This document shows positions 43,781 through 52,448 of a stretch of DNA of 64,000 nucleotides, piece after piece. The position numbers and the translations under genes were made by a program. Source of the DNA: JABGQS01 sp963674545 (GTDB lineage Bacteria > Bacillota > Clostridia > Christensenellales > SZUA-584). The stretch lies in contig CAXXFB010000001.1 in NCBI GenBank assembly GCA_963674545.2, forward strand, positions 1,054,001 to 1,118,000, in the 5' to 3' direction. How positions within the stretch are numbered: position 1 is the first letter of the stretch; every line of letters starts with the position of its first letter. A model generated the notes under the pieces. It was given only the letters and a program-made list of their open reading frames with translations, ran no database searches and was not told where the DNA came from.

Positions 43781-45379
43781 TCAATACCCCTTGAATACGT
43801 CTATAATGCTGCCGTTTATAGCGTTGATGGACAATAGCGGCATGTACTCCATATCGTTTGTACGTTCTTCATTGTCGCTGTTCCACGATGTCATAGTTCC
43901 ATAGAAATTCCAAACAGGCACCAGCAGCCCGGTCGTAAACGAATCCTGCTCCATTATCCTCTGCAGGGATAGCTTTACTTTTGTTATATCCATACGCTGT
44001 TCGCGGTCGGGATTGATATATCTGTCCATATTGCTTATAACGACCATTTTCTCAAAAATTGCCTCGATATCGCTGAACGGAAGTATAATTGTGTCTTGTG
44101 TTAATATCTCTGTTATCTCAAGCGGAGCCATCCAGTAGATGCTAAAAATCCCTTCGTCGTCCACAGCTATCGTCATCTCCTCGTAGTACCACTCTTTACC
44201 GAAAGATAGACCGTCTGTACTGGTTTCGCTGCTGTCGTGGCAGCTCTCTGTCTCCACTCCGTTTAGCACCCTTACCAGTCTGAAGATGTATGCCTGAGAC
44301 TCCGGCTCCTGCTCTGCAACAACCACGCCCCTCTCTTCCATGTCTTCTATCAGCATCGGAGGTATTTCCCTTTTGCTGGAGTAGAGGCTTACGGTGTCTA
44401 TAATCATTTCGTTTATTCCGGCATCTTTGAGAAATTGTTCTACTATATCCCTTGCCAGCTTCGGCGTTGAAGTAAGCAGAGAATCCTTAAGCTCTCCTCC
44501 CGAAACCGACAGTTCAGTTACATCTGTAAGTTTTGCAATACCATTATGCAGCCCAAAATGGACATTGCTGTTTCCTCGTGAATAGTCGAAACGCGAACCG
44601 CTTACAGGTGCAATGATCTGCGTATTTCCGAATTCGTCTTCGAATGAATAAACACTGGTATCATCGTAATCAATATCATTTTGTACATAGATGTACATCC
44701 CTTCATTAAGCTTGTGAATATCGGATGTCGCACTGAGCCTCTGCTGTGTTCCTTGCATCGCCCCTGCACCGTCTCCGACCAGTTCGTACGTCTGAAGCGT
44801 TCCGTCACACGGCATTTCCGCCAGCTCTTCCGGAGCTTTTTCATATTGTTCCTGAAGATTTTTAAGCATGGTATTATAAAACTTAATTAAATCATTTTCT
44901 GTCTGCTTCGCAAGATCTGCCTTGCACTCAAGTATCTCCTGTTCATAATATGCTTTGTCCCGAATGGAGGGCGAGATATACATCTGTGTATCGCCGCACA
45001 GCGTATTAAAAAGTGCAGTAACCTTATCCTGCGAGAACCTGCCCGCCTGCACTCTTGCCATGGGAAGCTGCAATGTATCCGGAAGATCTATCTTGACATC
45101 ACAGTTGATAGTCAGGTTGCCTTGCGTTATCGTAGTCTGGAACTGTTCCGGTACACCGTAATGCTCGCACAGCTCTGCATAGCTGATCTTTGGCTCAGCT
45201 GCTGTCTGCTCTGGCTCCTGTTGCTGCTCTGTCTGCGCCGGAGCATCTTCACCAACGCCTTGCTCTATCATCTGCTCCATGTCTTTTTGCACTACAACAG
45301 GCTGCTCCGGCGTTGCCTGGCAGCCGGCAAAAACAAACGCTGTCGTTATCAGCATTATTAATACAAAATATTTCTTCAC
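43781..45379 (-). CDS. CQxTPE-family lipoprotein, array gene 4
   Basis: A GTG at 45379 behind GAGGAG gives 532 residues; a longer in-frame ATG lies upstream without support. Lipobox 'VFAGC', mature CQATPEQPVVVQKDMEQMIE. The first hundred or so mature residues are almost identical to array gene 3 because of a shared 300-bp block (45028-45327), after which the two diverge. Landmarks are 'FSQDKVTALFNTLCGD', 'MTIAVDDEGIFSIYW', 'RIMEQDSFTTGLLVPVWNF' and SINAINGSIIDVFKGY. Confidence 0.88.
   Translation of the reverse strand: MKKYFVLIMLITTAFVFAGCQATPEQPVVVQKDMEQMIEQGVGEDAPAQTEQQQEPEQTAAEPKISYAELCEHYGVPEQFQTTITQGNLTINCDVKIDLPDTLQLPMARVQAGRFSQDKVTALFNTLCGDTQMYISPSIRDKAYYEQEILECKADLAKQTENDLIKFYNTMLKNLQEQYEKAPEELAEMPCDGTLQTYELVGDGAGAMQGTQQRLSATSDIHKLNEGMYIYVQNDIDYDDTSVYSFEDEFGNTQIIAPVSGSRFDYSRGNSNVHFGLHNGIAKLTDVTELSVSGGELKDSLLTSTPKLARDIVEQFLKDAGINEMIIDTVSLYSSKREIPPMLIEDMEERGVVVAEQEPESQAYIFRLVRVLNGVETESCHDSSETSTDGLSFGKEWYYEEMTIAVDDEGIFSIYWMAPLEITEILTQDTIILPFSDIEAIFEKMVVISNMDRYINPDREQRMDITKVKLSLQRIMEQDSFTTGLLVPVWNFYGTMTSWNSDNEERTNDMEYMPLLSINAINGSIIDVFKGY
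45028..45327. repeat. 300-bp near-identical block shared by array genes 4 and 3 (copy 1)
   Basis: Ungapped match to 46671-46970 at an offset of 1643 bp. By eye I find about 5 differences in 300 bases. It covers the codons from the mature N-terminus to the end of the first domain. Confidence 0.9.
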
Positions 45380-45426
45380 GCTTTGCTCCTCTTTGTATTC
45401 TAACCATTGCAAGTAAGCTTTTATTG

Positions 45427-47025
45427 TTAGTACCCCTTGCCTATATCTATCACGCTGCCGTCTATAGCATTGATTATGATAAGCGGATAATTATCGTATT
45501 CTGATGAGTGCGGCTCTGCCTGACCTTTTCTTGACGTTATCGTTCCGAAAAAGTTCCAGACGGGAACCAGCAGACCTGTCGCATATGAATCGCGCTCCAT
45601 GATACGCCGCAGCGACAATGAAACTTGTGTAATGTCTATTATTACGGTACGATCGTCTTTATTTATATTGTTCGCGTGCTGTATCACAATCATCTTTTCA
45701 AACACACCTTGTACATCACTCCAAGGAATAATGACTGTATGCTCTGTCATTGTTTCTTGGATATCCAGCGGCGCTTCCCAGCATATGTTCGCAATACCTT
45801 TGTCGTCCACTGCAATTTCCAGCATTTCGTATGACCACTCCTTGCCGACGTCCATACCGTCCACACTGCTCTGGCTGCTCCACCTGGCGACGCTTTCAAC
45901 ACTGACGCCGCTTACCTGACGCAGCAGCCGAAACACGTAGGCCTGCGTTTCCGGAGTCGTGTCCTCTATATACCTTCCCTCCTTCTTCAAGTGTTCGATA
46001 ATATCGGGCGGCATCTCCTGTTTGCTGGAATAAAGCGAAACGGAATCTATGACCATATCGTCTATGCCAACCTCGCTTATAAGTGCCTCCACTGTTTCCC
46101 GCGCATGCTGCGGCGTCACATTCAGCATACAGTCTGCAACAGCACCGCCCGAAAGCGATAGCTCTGTAACATCCTTTAGTTTCCTGCCTTGCCTTCCGGT
46201 ACCGAAATCGGTATATCTACCTTCTCGCTCGAATTCAAGCCTTGAGCAGCTCCATGGTGCGACTATCTGCGTGTTACCCTCTTCATCAAGAAACGAATAT
46301 GCACCGTCTTTTTTATATTCCGAATCGTTTTGAACAGAAAATATCATCGCATTGTGCTCAAACGGCGCCGAGCTTGCATAAAAACGCGTAAAACTGCCGC
46401 TTATCGTTTCTGTATTATCGTTAAGCTTTCTGATTTCCAACGTTCCATCGGCCTCTATAAGCTCTATGTCTTCAGGTGCATTTTCATAGTCTTTTTTTAG
46501 CTCGACGATCCTTTCTTTTAAATGGCTGACCATCTCTTCATTTGTTAATGCCGCAATCTTTCGTTGACATTCCAGAATCTCACGCAGATAATATGCTTTA
46601 TCCGCCTGCTTCGGTGATAAATACATAGGCGTATCTCCGCATAGCGAATGGAAAAAAGTATATACCTGCTCCTGCGAGAACCTGCCCGCCTGCACTCTTG
46701 CCATAGGAAGCTGCAATATATCCGGAAGATCTATCTTGACATCACAGTTGATAGTCAGGTTGCCTTGCGTTATCGTAGTCTGGAACTGTTCCGGTACACC
46801 GTAATGCTCGCACAGCTCTGCATAGCTGATCTTTGGCTCAGCTGCTGTCTGCTCTGGCTTCTGTTGCTGCTCTGTCTGCGCCGGAGCATCTTCACCAACA
46901 CCTTGCTCTATCATCTGCTCCATGTCTTTTTGAACTACAACAGGCTGCTCCGGCGTTGCCTGGCAGCCGGAAAACAATATAACGACAGTTGTTACGGCCA
47001 ATATCTTTATAAATACTTTTTCCAC
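45427..47025 (-). CDS. CQxTPE-family lipoprotein, array gene 3
   Basis: 532 residues from a GTG at 47025 behind AAAGGAG. Lipobox 'LFSGC', mature CQATPEQPVVVQKDMEQMIE. After the block shared with gene 4 (46671-46970) the protein follows its own line: 'FSQEQVYTFFHSLCGD', 'LEIAVDDKGIANICW', 'RIMERDSYATGLLVPVWNF', 'IINAIDGSVIDIGKGY'. Its later parts resemble array gene 6 more than gene 4, consistent with a mosaic origin. Confidence 0.88.
   Translation of the reverse strand: MEKVFIKILAVTTVVILFSGCQATPEQPVVVQKDMEQMIEQGVGEDAPAQTEQQQKPEQTAAEPKISYAELCEHYGVPEQFQTTITQGNLTINCDVKIDLPDILQLPMARVQAGRFSQEQVYTFFHSLCGDTPMYLSPKQADKAYYLREILECQRKIAALTNEEMVSHLKERIVELKKDYENAPEDIELIEADGTLEIRKLNDNTETISGSFTRFYASSAPFEHNAMIFSVQNDSEYKKDGAYSFLDEEGNTQIVAPWSCSRLEFEREGRYTDFGTGRQGRKLKDVTELSLSGGAVADCMLNVTPQHARETVEALISEVGIDDMVIDSVSLYSSKQEMPPDIIEHLKKEGRYIEDTTPETQAYVFRLLRQVSGVSVESVARWSSQSSVDGMDVGKEWSYEMLEIAVDDKGIANICWEAPLDIQETMTEHTVIIPWSDVQGVFEKMIVIQHANNINKDDRTVIIDITQVSLSLRRIMERDSYATGLLVPVWNFFGTITSRKGQAEPHSSEYDNYPLIIINAIDGSVIDIGKGY
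46671..46970. repeat. 300-bp near-identical block shared by array genes 3 and 4 (copy 2)
   Basis: Partner of 45028-45327. The match ends abruptly at the lipobox codons on one side and just past the first domain on the other, as expected for gene conversion or unequal exchange. Confidence 0.9.
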
Positions 47026-47037
47026 GTAATGTCTCCT

Positions 47038-48522
47038 TTAGTATCCTAAGTTCCTATCGATAATGCTGCCGTCAATGGCGTTAATGGTTATCAGGCTATC
47101 GTTATCTGAGAACTGATAAGGATCGCCTTCATAGGGTATGATAGTTACATCTCCAAAAAAGTCCCATACAGGGATTAAAAGAGCAGTATCCCTGCTGTTT
47201 TGTTCTGTTATTCGTATTAATCCCAACTCCACTTCCGTTATATCGACTTTCAGCATATAATCTGTCCCTTCTTCGTCCAGATGGCCGTATATAATAGGAA
47301 ACATTTTTTCAAATACGGATTCAATTTCAGAAAACTGCTTCAACGCTGCGTCTTCTGTAATTGTTTCCAGAGCACTATATGGTGACCGGTAATAGTAATA
47401 TACAATACCCGTTTCATCTACGATCATCTCCAATTTTTCATATGGCCATGGCATTGATACATCTCCTTCTTCTTCATGGTGAGTCCCATTATGTGATGTC
47501 AGGGTTATAGGTATACCGTTTATCGATCTCTGATATTGCAGGCAATATGCCCACTTCCCCGTTTCCAGCTGCTGCGGCGTAATTACCGCTTCCGGTTCCG
47601 CCACAACGGTACCCGTCGCAACTTCTTCAGGCATAACTGCGTACTGGATACTAACGCAAGTCATATCTGTAATACCAAGTTTGGTCAGGACTTCCCCCGC
47701 TGCATTTTGCGCATCTGTTCTGGACATCTTAAAACTATCGGGAATCTGTATATCTTTTAGTTCTCCGTCACTAAGAACGCTATAAGGGCAGGCACTATAG
47801 TTCCCTTCAAGATGCATTTTAGCATTGATAAAAACCGTCTCGATATTATTTTCGCTGAAAAAACCGTTGTTGACGTAAAAATACGACGCTTTCTCGTTTA
47901 CGGTTGCTGTCCCTTCAATCACCTGTGCATCCGGATTGATGAGCGTGTCCGGAGCATGAAACGTTGTATTTGCAGGACACAATTCCTTTGTTTCGGGCGC
48001 TTCCTTTAGCAGCTTCTCGTAATACTCGATGGTTTGCTGCAACTTTTCCTTATCCTGTGGATTCTCTCCATCCATATCAATCGGGATTGAACCGTCACGC
48101 ATACCATAGTACGTGAGCAGCTTTTCCTGTATTTCCTCCCTGGTCATGGATAGATCAACTTGATAAAGGGTTTCTCCCTGTAGAAAAACCTCCATCAACC
48201 TATCCGCTTCTCCCTGCGTAAATTCATGTTTACCTATACGCGCGACAGAAATACCATCCGATTCCGGCACGGTCACAGCTGCGTTGACATTAACAATCAA
48301 GTCTCCGTTATACCCATCGAATGACGTTGTGTATTTTTTTGGTGTGTTAATACAAGCCGCTAAGGAAGTGTCTTGTTGTGTCTCATCTTCTTCGGTGGCC
48401 TTCTCTATCATCTGCTCCAGGTCTTTTTGCACAACAACAGGCTTATCAGGCGTCGCCTGGCAGCCGGCAATAAGCGAAAAAGCCATTGCTGCTGTCAAAC
48501 AAAAAGCTATTACTTTCTTCAT
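47038..48522 (-). CDS. CQxTPE-family lipoprotein, array gene 2
   Basis: 494 residues; lipobox 'LIAGC' (Cys21), mature CQATPDKPVVVQKDLEQMIE. Landmarks are 'FTQGEADRLMEVFLQGE', 'MSRTDAQNAAGEVLTKLGI', 'LEMIVDETGIVYYYY' (the usual W is Y), 'ALLIPVWDFFGDV' and 'LITINAIDGSIIDRNLGY'. It carries an insert 'VATGTVVAEPEAVITPQQ' absent from neighbours. It lies 13 bp after array gene 1. Confidence 0.88.
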   Translation of the reverse strand: MKKVIAFCLTAAMAFSLIAGCQATPDKPVVVQKDLEQMIEKATEEDETQQDTSLAACINTPKKYTTSFDGYNGDLIVNVNAAVTVPESDGISVARIGKHEFTQGEADRLMEVFLQGETLYQVDLSMTREEIQEKLLTYYGMRDGSIPIDMDGENPQDKEKLQQTIEYYEKLLKEAPETKELCPANTTFHAPDTLINPDAQVIEGTATVNEKASYFYVNNGFFSENNIETVFINAKMHLEGNYSACPYSVLSDGELKDIQIPDSFKMSRTDAQNAAGEVLTKLGITDMTCVSIQYAVMPEEVATGTVVAEPEAVITPQQLETGKWAYCLQYQRSINGIPITLTSHNGTHHEEEGDVSMPWPYEKLEMIVDETGIVYYYYRSPYSALETITEDAALKQFSEIESVFEKMFPIIYGHLDEEGTDYMLKVDITEVELGLIRITEQNSRDTALLIPVWDFFGDVTIIPYEGDPYQFSDNDSLITINAIDGSIIDRNLGY

Positions 48523-48535
48523 GGTTATGTCACCC

Positions 48536-50044
48536 CTAATAACCTTTCTCCGTGTTAATGATGCTTCCGTCTATCGCGTTTATGCTCATGATACTCGCGC
48601 CAATTTCCTCGTTTTCCCCGCCATCCTCGTAATGCTCGACCCTTTTGCCATAGAAGTTCCATGTTGGCACCAGCAATCCGTTTTCAATGGAGTTCTGTTC
48701 GGTGATTCGCTGGAGCGAAAGCGTTACCCTGCTTATTTCGAATTCCACGCTGCCGTGGGCAAGGGTAGGATCGGCTTCATACTTTATGCGTATCATCTTT
48801 TCGAATATCTCCTGTATCTCGGAAAAAGGCTTGAGACGGGTATTGTCGTTGATGACATCCATGACCTCAAGCGGAGCCTGCCACGACATATTGAATACAC
48901 CGTCCGCATTCACCATGAATTCTACGTACTCATAGCCCCAGCTGCCGGCCAACGCTTGGCTATCGCCGGTGCTGCTGTCCGAACTCACTTGGCTTCCGCC
49001 TTTGATAGATGCACATGGCAGCCCGTCCACTTTACGCACGCAGAATATCTTGTAAGCGTAGTTCTTGGCAGGCCTCACTTCGCCGTCAACATATCCCTTT
49101 TGTTCGTCGTCCATGAAGTACACACTGTCTATCATTAAGTCGGCACCGGTCGTTTCCAGTACGTCCTGAACCATCTGTCTTGCCTCGCTCGGTTTCAACC
49201 CTATTTTATCCAAAAGCGCCTTATCAAGGTCACTGTCGTCCAAAATCGGAACAGATGCAGAATACCCAAAATTGACCGACGCCGCCGGGTTGCCGTTATC
49301 CCTGTAATTCATATATGCCATACGATCTATAGAAAACCCATAACCTCCGCTATCGGAAGTTTCCACATATATCGCTTCTTTCAAATCGCTATTATTCTGT
49401 ACCATGAACGTCTTTCCGCCATCGCCCTTTTCATATGAGCGAAACCCTGTGAAACTTGCAATCTTTTCAGTTTTGTTGACGGGATCTTTATAGAGGTTCA
49501 ATGTCTCAAGCTCACCGTAACAGCGCTGCTCCTCGATTTTTTCGGGTGCGGCCTTCAAAGCCTTTTCAAGATCGGCAAGAGTCGCAAGCGCTTTCGGATT
49601 ATCTTCCTCACCTTCGTCTTTCATGAACTTTCTCCATGCTATAATACTTTGCTCAACTTCAGACTTTGTTTGTTGCTCCGGCGTCTGCCACATCTCTGCG
49701 TCGCCGCAGAAATACTCGAAAAAAGCCGCTGCCTGTTCCTGAGTGAAGTCTGCTGCTTTTACCCGATATATATGCATAGCGGTGGAATTCGGCACAATAA
49801 TCCGCGCATCAGCCGACACGTGCAGTTTGCCGTCCGTTCCCTGCATTGCAAACTGATATTCCTCGGGAACATCGTATTGTTCGCGAAGGTTCCTGTTTTC
49901 AGGTGTTTGCGTATCGTCCTTCTTGGCCTCCTCCAGCATCTGCTGCATATCTTTTTGCACAACAATAGGCTGCTCCGGCGTTGCCTGGCAGCCTGCGGCC
50001 GAAATCAGAGCAATACATAATATACCCAGTAATATCTTTCTCAT
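48536..50044 (-). CDS. CQxTPE-family lipoprotein, array gene 1 (promoter-proximal)
   Basis: 502 residues; lipobox 'ISAAGC' (Cys19), mature CQATPEQPIVVQKDMQQMLE. Landmarks are 'FTQEQAAAFFEYFCGD', 'LKPSEARQMVQDVLETTGA', 'VEFMVNADGVFNMSW', 'NGLLVPTWNFYGKRVEHYE' and SINAIDGSIINTEKGY. 'RITEQNSIENGLLVP' closely matches the Ser-lipobox protein at 22564 and the frameshifted gene at 34671, linking the two arrays. It is the first gene behind the response-regulator-type promoter at 50077-50130. Confidence 0.88.
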   Translation of the reverse strand: MRKILLGILCIALISAAGCQATPEQPIVVQKDMQQMLEEAKKDDTQTPENRNLREQYDVPEEYQFAMQGTDGKLHVSADARIIVPNSTAMHIYRVKAADFTQEQAAAFFEYFCGDAEMWQTPEQQTKSEVEQSIIAWRKFMKDEGEEDNPKALATLADLEKALKAAPEKIEEQRCYGELETLNLYKDPVNKTEKIASFTGFRSYEKGDGGKTFMVQNNSDLKEAIYVETSDSGGYGFSIDRMAYMNYRDNGNPAASVNFGYSASVPILDDSDLDKALLDKIGLKPSEARQMVQDVLETTGADLMIDSVYFMDDEQKGYVDGEVRPAKNYAYKIFCVRKVDGLPCASIKGGSQVSSDSSTGDSQALAGSWGYEYVEFMVNADGVFNMSWQAPLEVMDVINDNTRLKPFSEIQEIFEKMIRIKYEADPTLAHGSVEFEISRVTLSLQRITEQNSIENGLLVPTWNFYGKRVEHYEDGGENEEIGASIMSINAIDGSIINTEKGY

Positions 50045-50076
50045 TTATAATGCCTCGTTTCGCCTACCCCAATAAT

Positions 50077-50130
50077 ATTATATTCCGGTCATATTCAACA
50101 GATATTCATCAGATTGTAATCAGGTTGTAA
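50077..50130 (-). promoter_or_regulatory. Response-regulator-type box and -10 of the 10-gene lipoprotein array
   Basis: On the minus strand TTACAAC (50130-50124) and TTACAAT (50119-50113) repeat with an 11-bp period, followed by TGAATA and TGAATA elements in phase. Consensus TATAAT at 50082-50077 starts 37 bp after the start of the second repeat. No -35 hexamer is evident. Confidence 0.78.
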
Positions 50131-50147
50131 AATCTTCCAACCACTGT

Positions 50148-50285
50148 CTACTCTTTTGGAATCGTTACGATCTGGCCTTTTGTATCGCCCATCACACTTA
50201 CTGCGATTTTAGGTACAACGAAAACAGAGAATATTATAAGCAGAGCAAGTATTATATATAGAACGTTCCATTTAGTTTTCTTCAT
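50148..50285 (-). CDS. 45-residue single-TM peptide downstream of the histidine kinase
   Basis: ATG at 50285 to TAG at 50148, overlapping the last 14 bases of the kinase gene. The peptide has a basic start MKKTKWN, one hydrophobic helix (about residues 8-25) and a short outer tail ending 'GDTKGQIVTIPKE'. This topology and the overlap with the kinase suggest a real coupled small membrane protein, perhaps an adaptor or inhibitor of the kinase. The ribosome binding site is weak (GGTGG at distance). I recognise no family. Confidence 0.55.
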   Translation of the reverse strand: MKKTKWNVLYIILALLIIFSVFVVPKIAVSVMGDTKGQIVTIPKE

Positions 50286-51654
50286 TTTCAAACACCACCT
50301 TGACTGTAGTTCCTTTGCCGGGCTCACTGTCGATCTCTAGCTTTGCTCCGTGAATCTTTGCGATCTCGGCGGCAAGCGCAAGCCCCAGACCTATGCTGCC
50401 GTTCTTTCTGCTTCTTGATTTGTCCGCCATATAGAACGGCTGGCATATCCTCTCTATCTCATCTCCTGCTATACCAATGCCAGAATCCCTTACATACAAC
50501 ACGTTTCTCTCCGCCGTCAGCTCTATAACATCTCCAGGTTTCGAAGCTTTACCGGCATTGTCCACCAGATTAAGCAGTAATTCTGTCATCAGATCCATGT
50601 CAAAAACCGCAGTGTCCATACTGTTTTTAACTTTCAGTATCAGCCCTCTTTGTTTTATCTGCTCCGCCGAGGTTTTTACGACGCTGCCAAGCAGTTCGCT
50701 GATATCTTGACGCTCCATCTTTATGCTTTCGTTTTGATGCAGTCCTATAAGCTGCATCAACTTCTGAGACAACCGCTCTATCCTGAGGCATTCGGAGTTA
50801 ATAGTTATGAGCGCTTCCTCACGCTCATCTTCATCCATTTTAGTCAGCAGCAACGTTTGGGCGTTGCCCGATATCGCTGTCATAGGCGTCTTAAGCTCGT
50901 GCGTGAGCGCAGACATAAACATATTGCGCCTGTCCGCTTCGTCTTTTAGCTCCTTTATGCGTATCTCGACCGCCTGTGCCATACTGTTGAAGTGCTCTGC
51001 GAGCTCGCCGATCTCGTCGTCCTCTTTCTTATCTACACGTTTGTTATAGATACCAGCGGCTATAAGCCCTGTGTTTCTTTTTAGCGTCTCTATCGGACGA
51101 AGAACAAAACGTACCAGCACTATTACCATAGCACCCGTTATTATTATCACTGCGAGATTGATAAGCGAGAACCGGTATGACATCTGCCCGATGCCGTCAT
51201 AAACGTAAGTGATGTCCTCTAGCACATAGAGCAAATAGTCAGTTTTGTCTACCGAAACTACGCTGCCCGTAATCAGTATTGAAGCCTCACCTATATCCCT
51301 GATAACATACCGCTGGCTGGTGCCGTAAACCTCTAGGTAATCGCCCGGCTCAATGTTGGTAGCGTTATATATGAAATCTTCACCTGATATTAAAATAGTA
51401 TTTTCATCTGCGAATTTGTCGATAAGGTATCTAGCAAGACTGCGTCGGGCAACCTGACTGAAATTTGCGTCGGATTCGTTTTCCATTGCAGTCGCCCACG
51501 AAGCAGCTCTGAGCCTCTGGTCTGTAAGTGTTTTGTCAACTGCCATTTCAAGGCTGCTCTTGCCGGAACTTAGCAGCACTATCATACTGCTTACTCCCAT
51601 TGCCATCGCAACCATGATGATAGATATCAGAGATATCTTTATCCACAGTTTCAT
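50272..51654 (-). CDS. Membrane sensor histidine kinase
   Basis: 460 residues: TM1 (about 8-28), an extracytoplasmic sensor of about 130 residues, TM2 (about 163-184), a HAMP domain (about 185-235, 'RPIETLKRNTGLIAAG' and 'DEIGELAEHFNSMA'), HisKA with 'SALTHELKTPMTAI' (His252), and an HATPase with N box 'LLNLVDNAGKAS', G1 'DSGIGIAGDEI', F-box 'FYMADKSRSR' and G2 'SIGLGLALA'. All catalytic residues are present. It lies 4 bp after the response regulator gene. The sensor domain is not one I recognise; cell-wall or peptide stress is plausible given the regulon. Confidence 0.93.
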   Translation of the reverse strand: MKLWIKISLISIIMVAMAMGVSSMIVLLSSGKSSLEMAVDKTLTDQRLRAASWATAMENESDANFSQVARRSLARYLIDKFADENTILISGEDFIYNATNIEPGDYLEVYGTSQRYVIRDIGEASILITGSVVSVDKTDYLLYVLEDITYVYDGIGQMSYRFSLINLAVIIITGAMVIVLVRFVLRPIETLKRNTGLIAAGIYNKRVDKKEDDEIGELAEHFNSMAQAVEIRIKELKDEADRRNMFMSALTHELKTPMTAISGNAQTLLLTKMDEDEREEALITINSECLRIERLSQKLMQLIGLHQNESIKMERQDISELLGSVVKTSAEQIKQRGLILKVKNSMDTAVFDMDLMTELLLNLVDNAGKASKPGDVIELTAERNVLYVRDSGIGIAGDEIERICQPFYMADKSRSRKNGSIGLGLALAAEIAKIHGAKLEIDSEPGKGTTVKVVFENEEN

Positions 51655-51658
51655 TTCT

Positions 51659-52321
51659 TTAGTCCTCCAGACGGTATCCCATTTTTGAGATCGTCTTTAT
51701 GTTGTCGGCCAGCCCGAGCTTTTTACGGATCTGCCCAATGTGGACGTCAACCGTCCTTGTTTCCCCCACGAAGTCAATTCCCCACACGCCGTGGAGCAGC
51801 CGCTCTCTTGACAGCGCTATGTTTTTATTTTTTGCCAGCATCACGAGCAAGTCGAACTCCATAGGCTTGAGCGCTATTTCGTTTCCGTTTTTGCGCACAG
51901 AGCGTTCCAGAAGATTTATCTCCAGACCGTCCACAGTCAGTATCTGCCTAAGTTTGCCTCTTCTCTCCAGCACTTTTTCTATACGGACAAGAAGTTCCAG
52001 GATCTCGAACGGCTTTACTATGTAATCCTCTGCGCCGTCACGCAGGCCCTGCACCTTGGCATCGAGATTCGCTTTTGCCGTAAGATATATGACGGGGATA
52101 TCATAGTGCTTTAGATATCCCATAAGTTCGAAGCCATCCATGCCCGGAAGCATTATATCAAGCAACGCCAGGTCGAAATCTGTATCTTTGTTTAGTATTT
52201 CCGCTACCTTGGCGCCGTCGAAATAGGCAGCTACAGAATAACCAGCAGACGTTAAGTTTTTCTGTATCACTTTGGAAATGGATTCATCGTCTTCAACAAC
52301 TAAAATTCTGTTTCTTGCCAT
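51659..52321 (-). CDS. OmpR/PhoB-family response regulator
   Basis: 220 residues. Receiver domain with the acidic pair Asp11-Asp12, phospho-acceptor Asp55 in 'LALLDIMLPGMDGF', Thr81 and Lys103 ('YIVKPFE'). Then a winged-helix output domain with 'LLERSVRKNGNEIALKPMEFDLLVMLAKN' and recognition helix 'TRTVDVHIGQIRKKLG'. PhoB-type regulators bind direct repeats with 10-11-bp periodicity; TTACAA repeats of 11-bp period lie in its own promoter and in two other promoters of this window. The upstream sequence has GGAGG before the ATG. Confidence 0.95.
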   Translation of the reverse strand: MARNRILVVEDDESISKVIQKNLTSAGYSVAAYFDGAKVAEILNKDTDFDLALLDIMLPGMDGFELMGYLKHYDIPVIYLTAKANLDAKVQGLRDGAEDYIVKPFEILELLVRIEKVLERRGKLRQILTVDGLEINLLERSVRKNGNEIALKPMEFDLLVMLAKNKNIALSRERLLHGVWGIDFVGETRTVDVHIGQIRKKLGLADNIKTISKMGYRLED

Positions 52322-52346
52322 AAGAACACCTCCGCATAGTAATGTT

Positions 52347-52400
52347 ATTCTATCACAAATTCCTTAAACAGATGTTCATCACAATGTAAACAAGTTGTAA
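52347..52400 (-). promoter_or_regulatory. Response-regulator-type box and -10 of the two-component operon (autoregulation)
   Basis: TTACAAC (52400-52394) and TTACATT (52389-52383) repeat with an 11-bp period, followed by TGAACATCTG as in the other two boxes. TAGAAT at 52352-52347 starts 37 bp after the second repeat. Confidence 0.72.
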
Positions 52401-52448
52401 TTGCATAAAAAATACAATAAAAATGGTCATATTTTATAAGGATTTTTA

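Noticed and set aside
18580..49990. Repeated TCCGGCGT...CTGGCAG element as a CRISPR or regulatory repeat
   Set aside because: The recurring element is the codons for the conserved C-Q-x-T-P-E motif and appears once per gene about every 1.5 kb, so it reflects paralogy.
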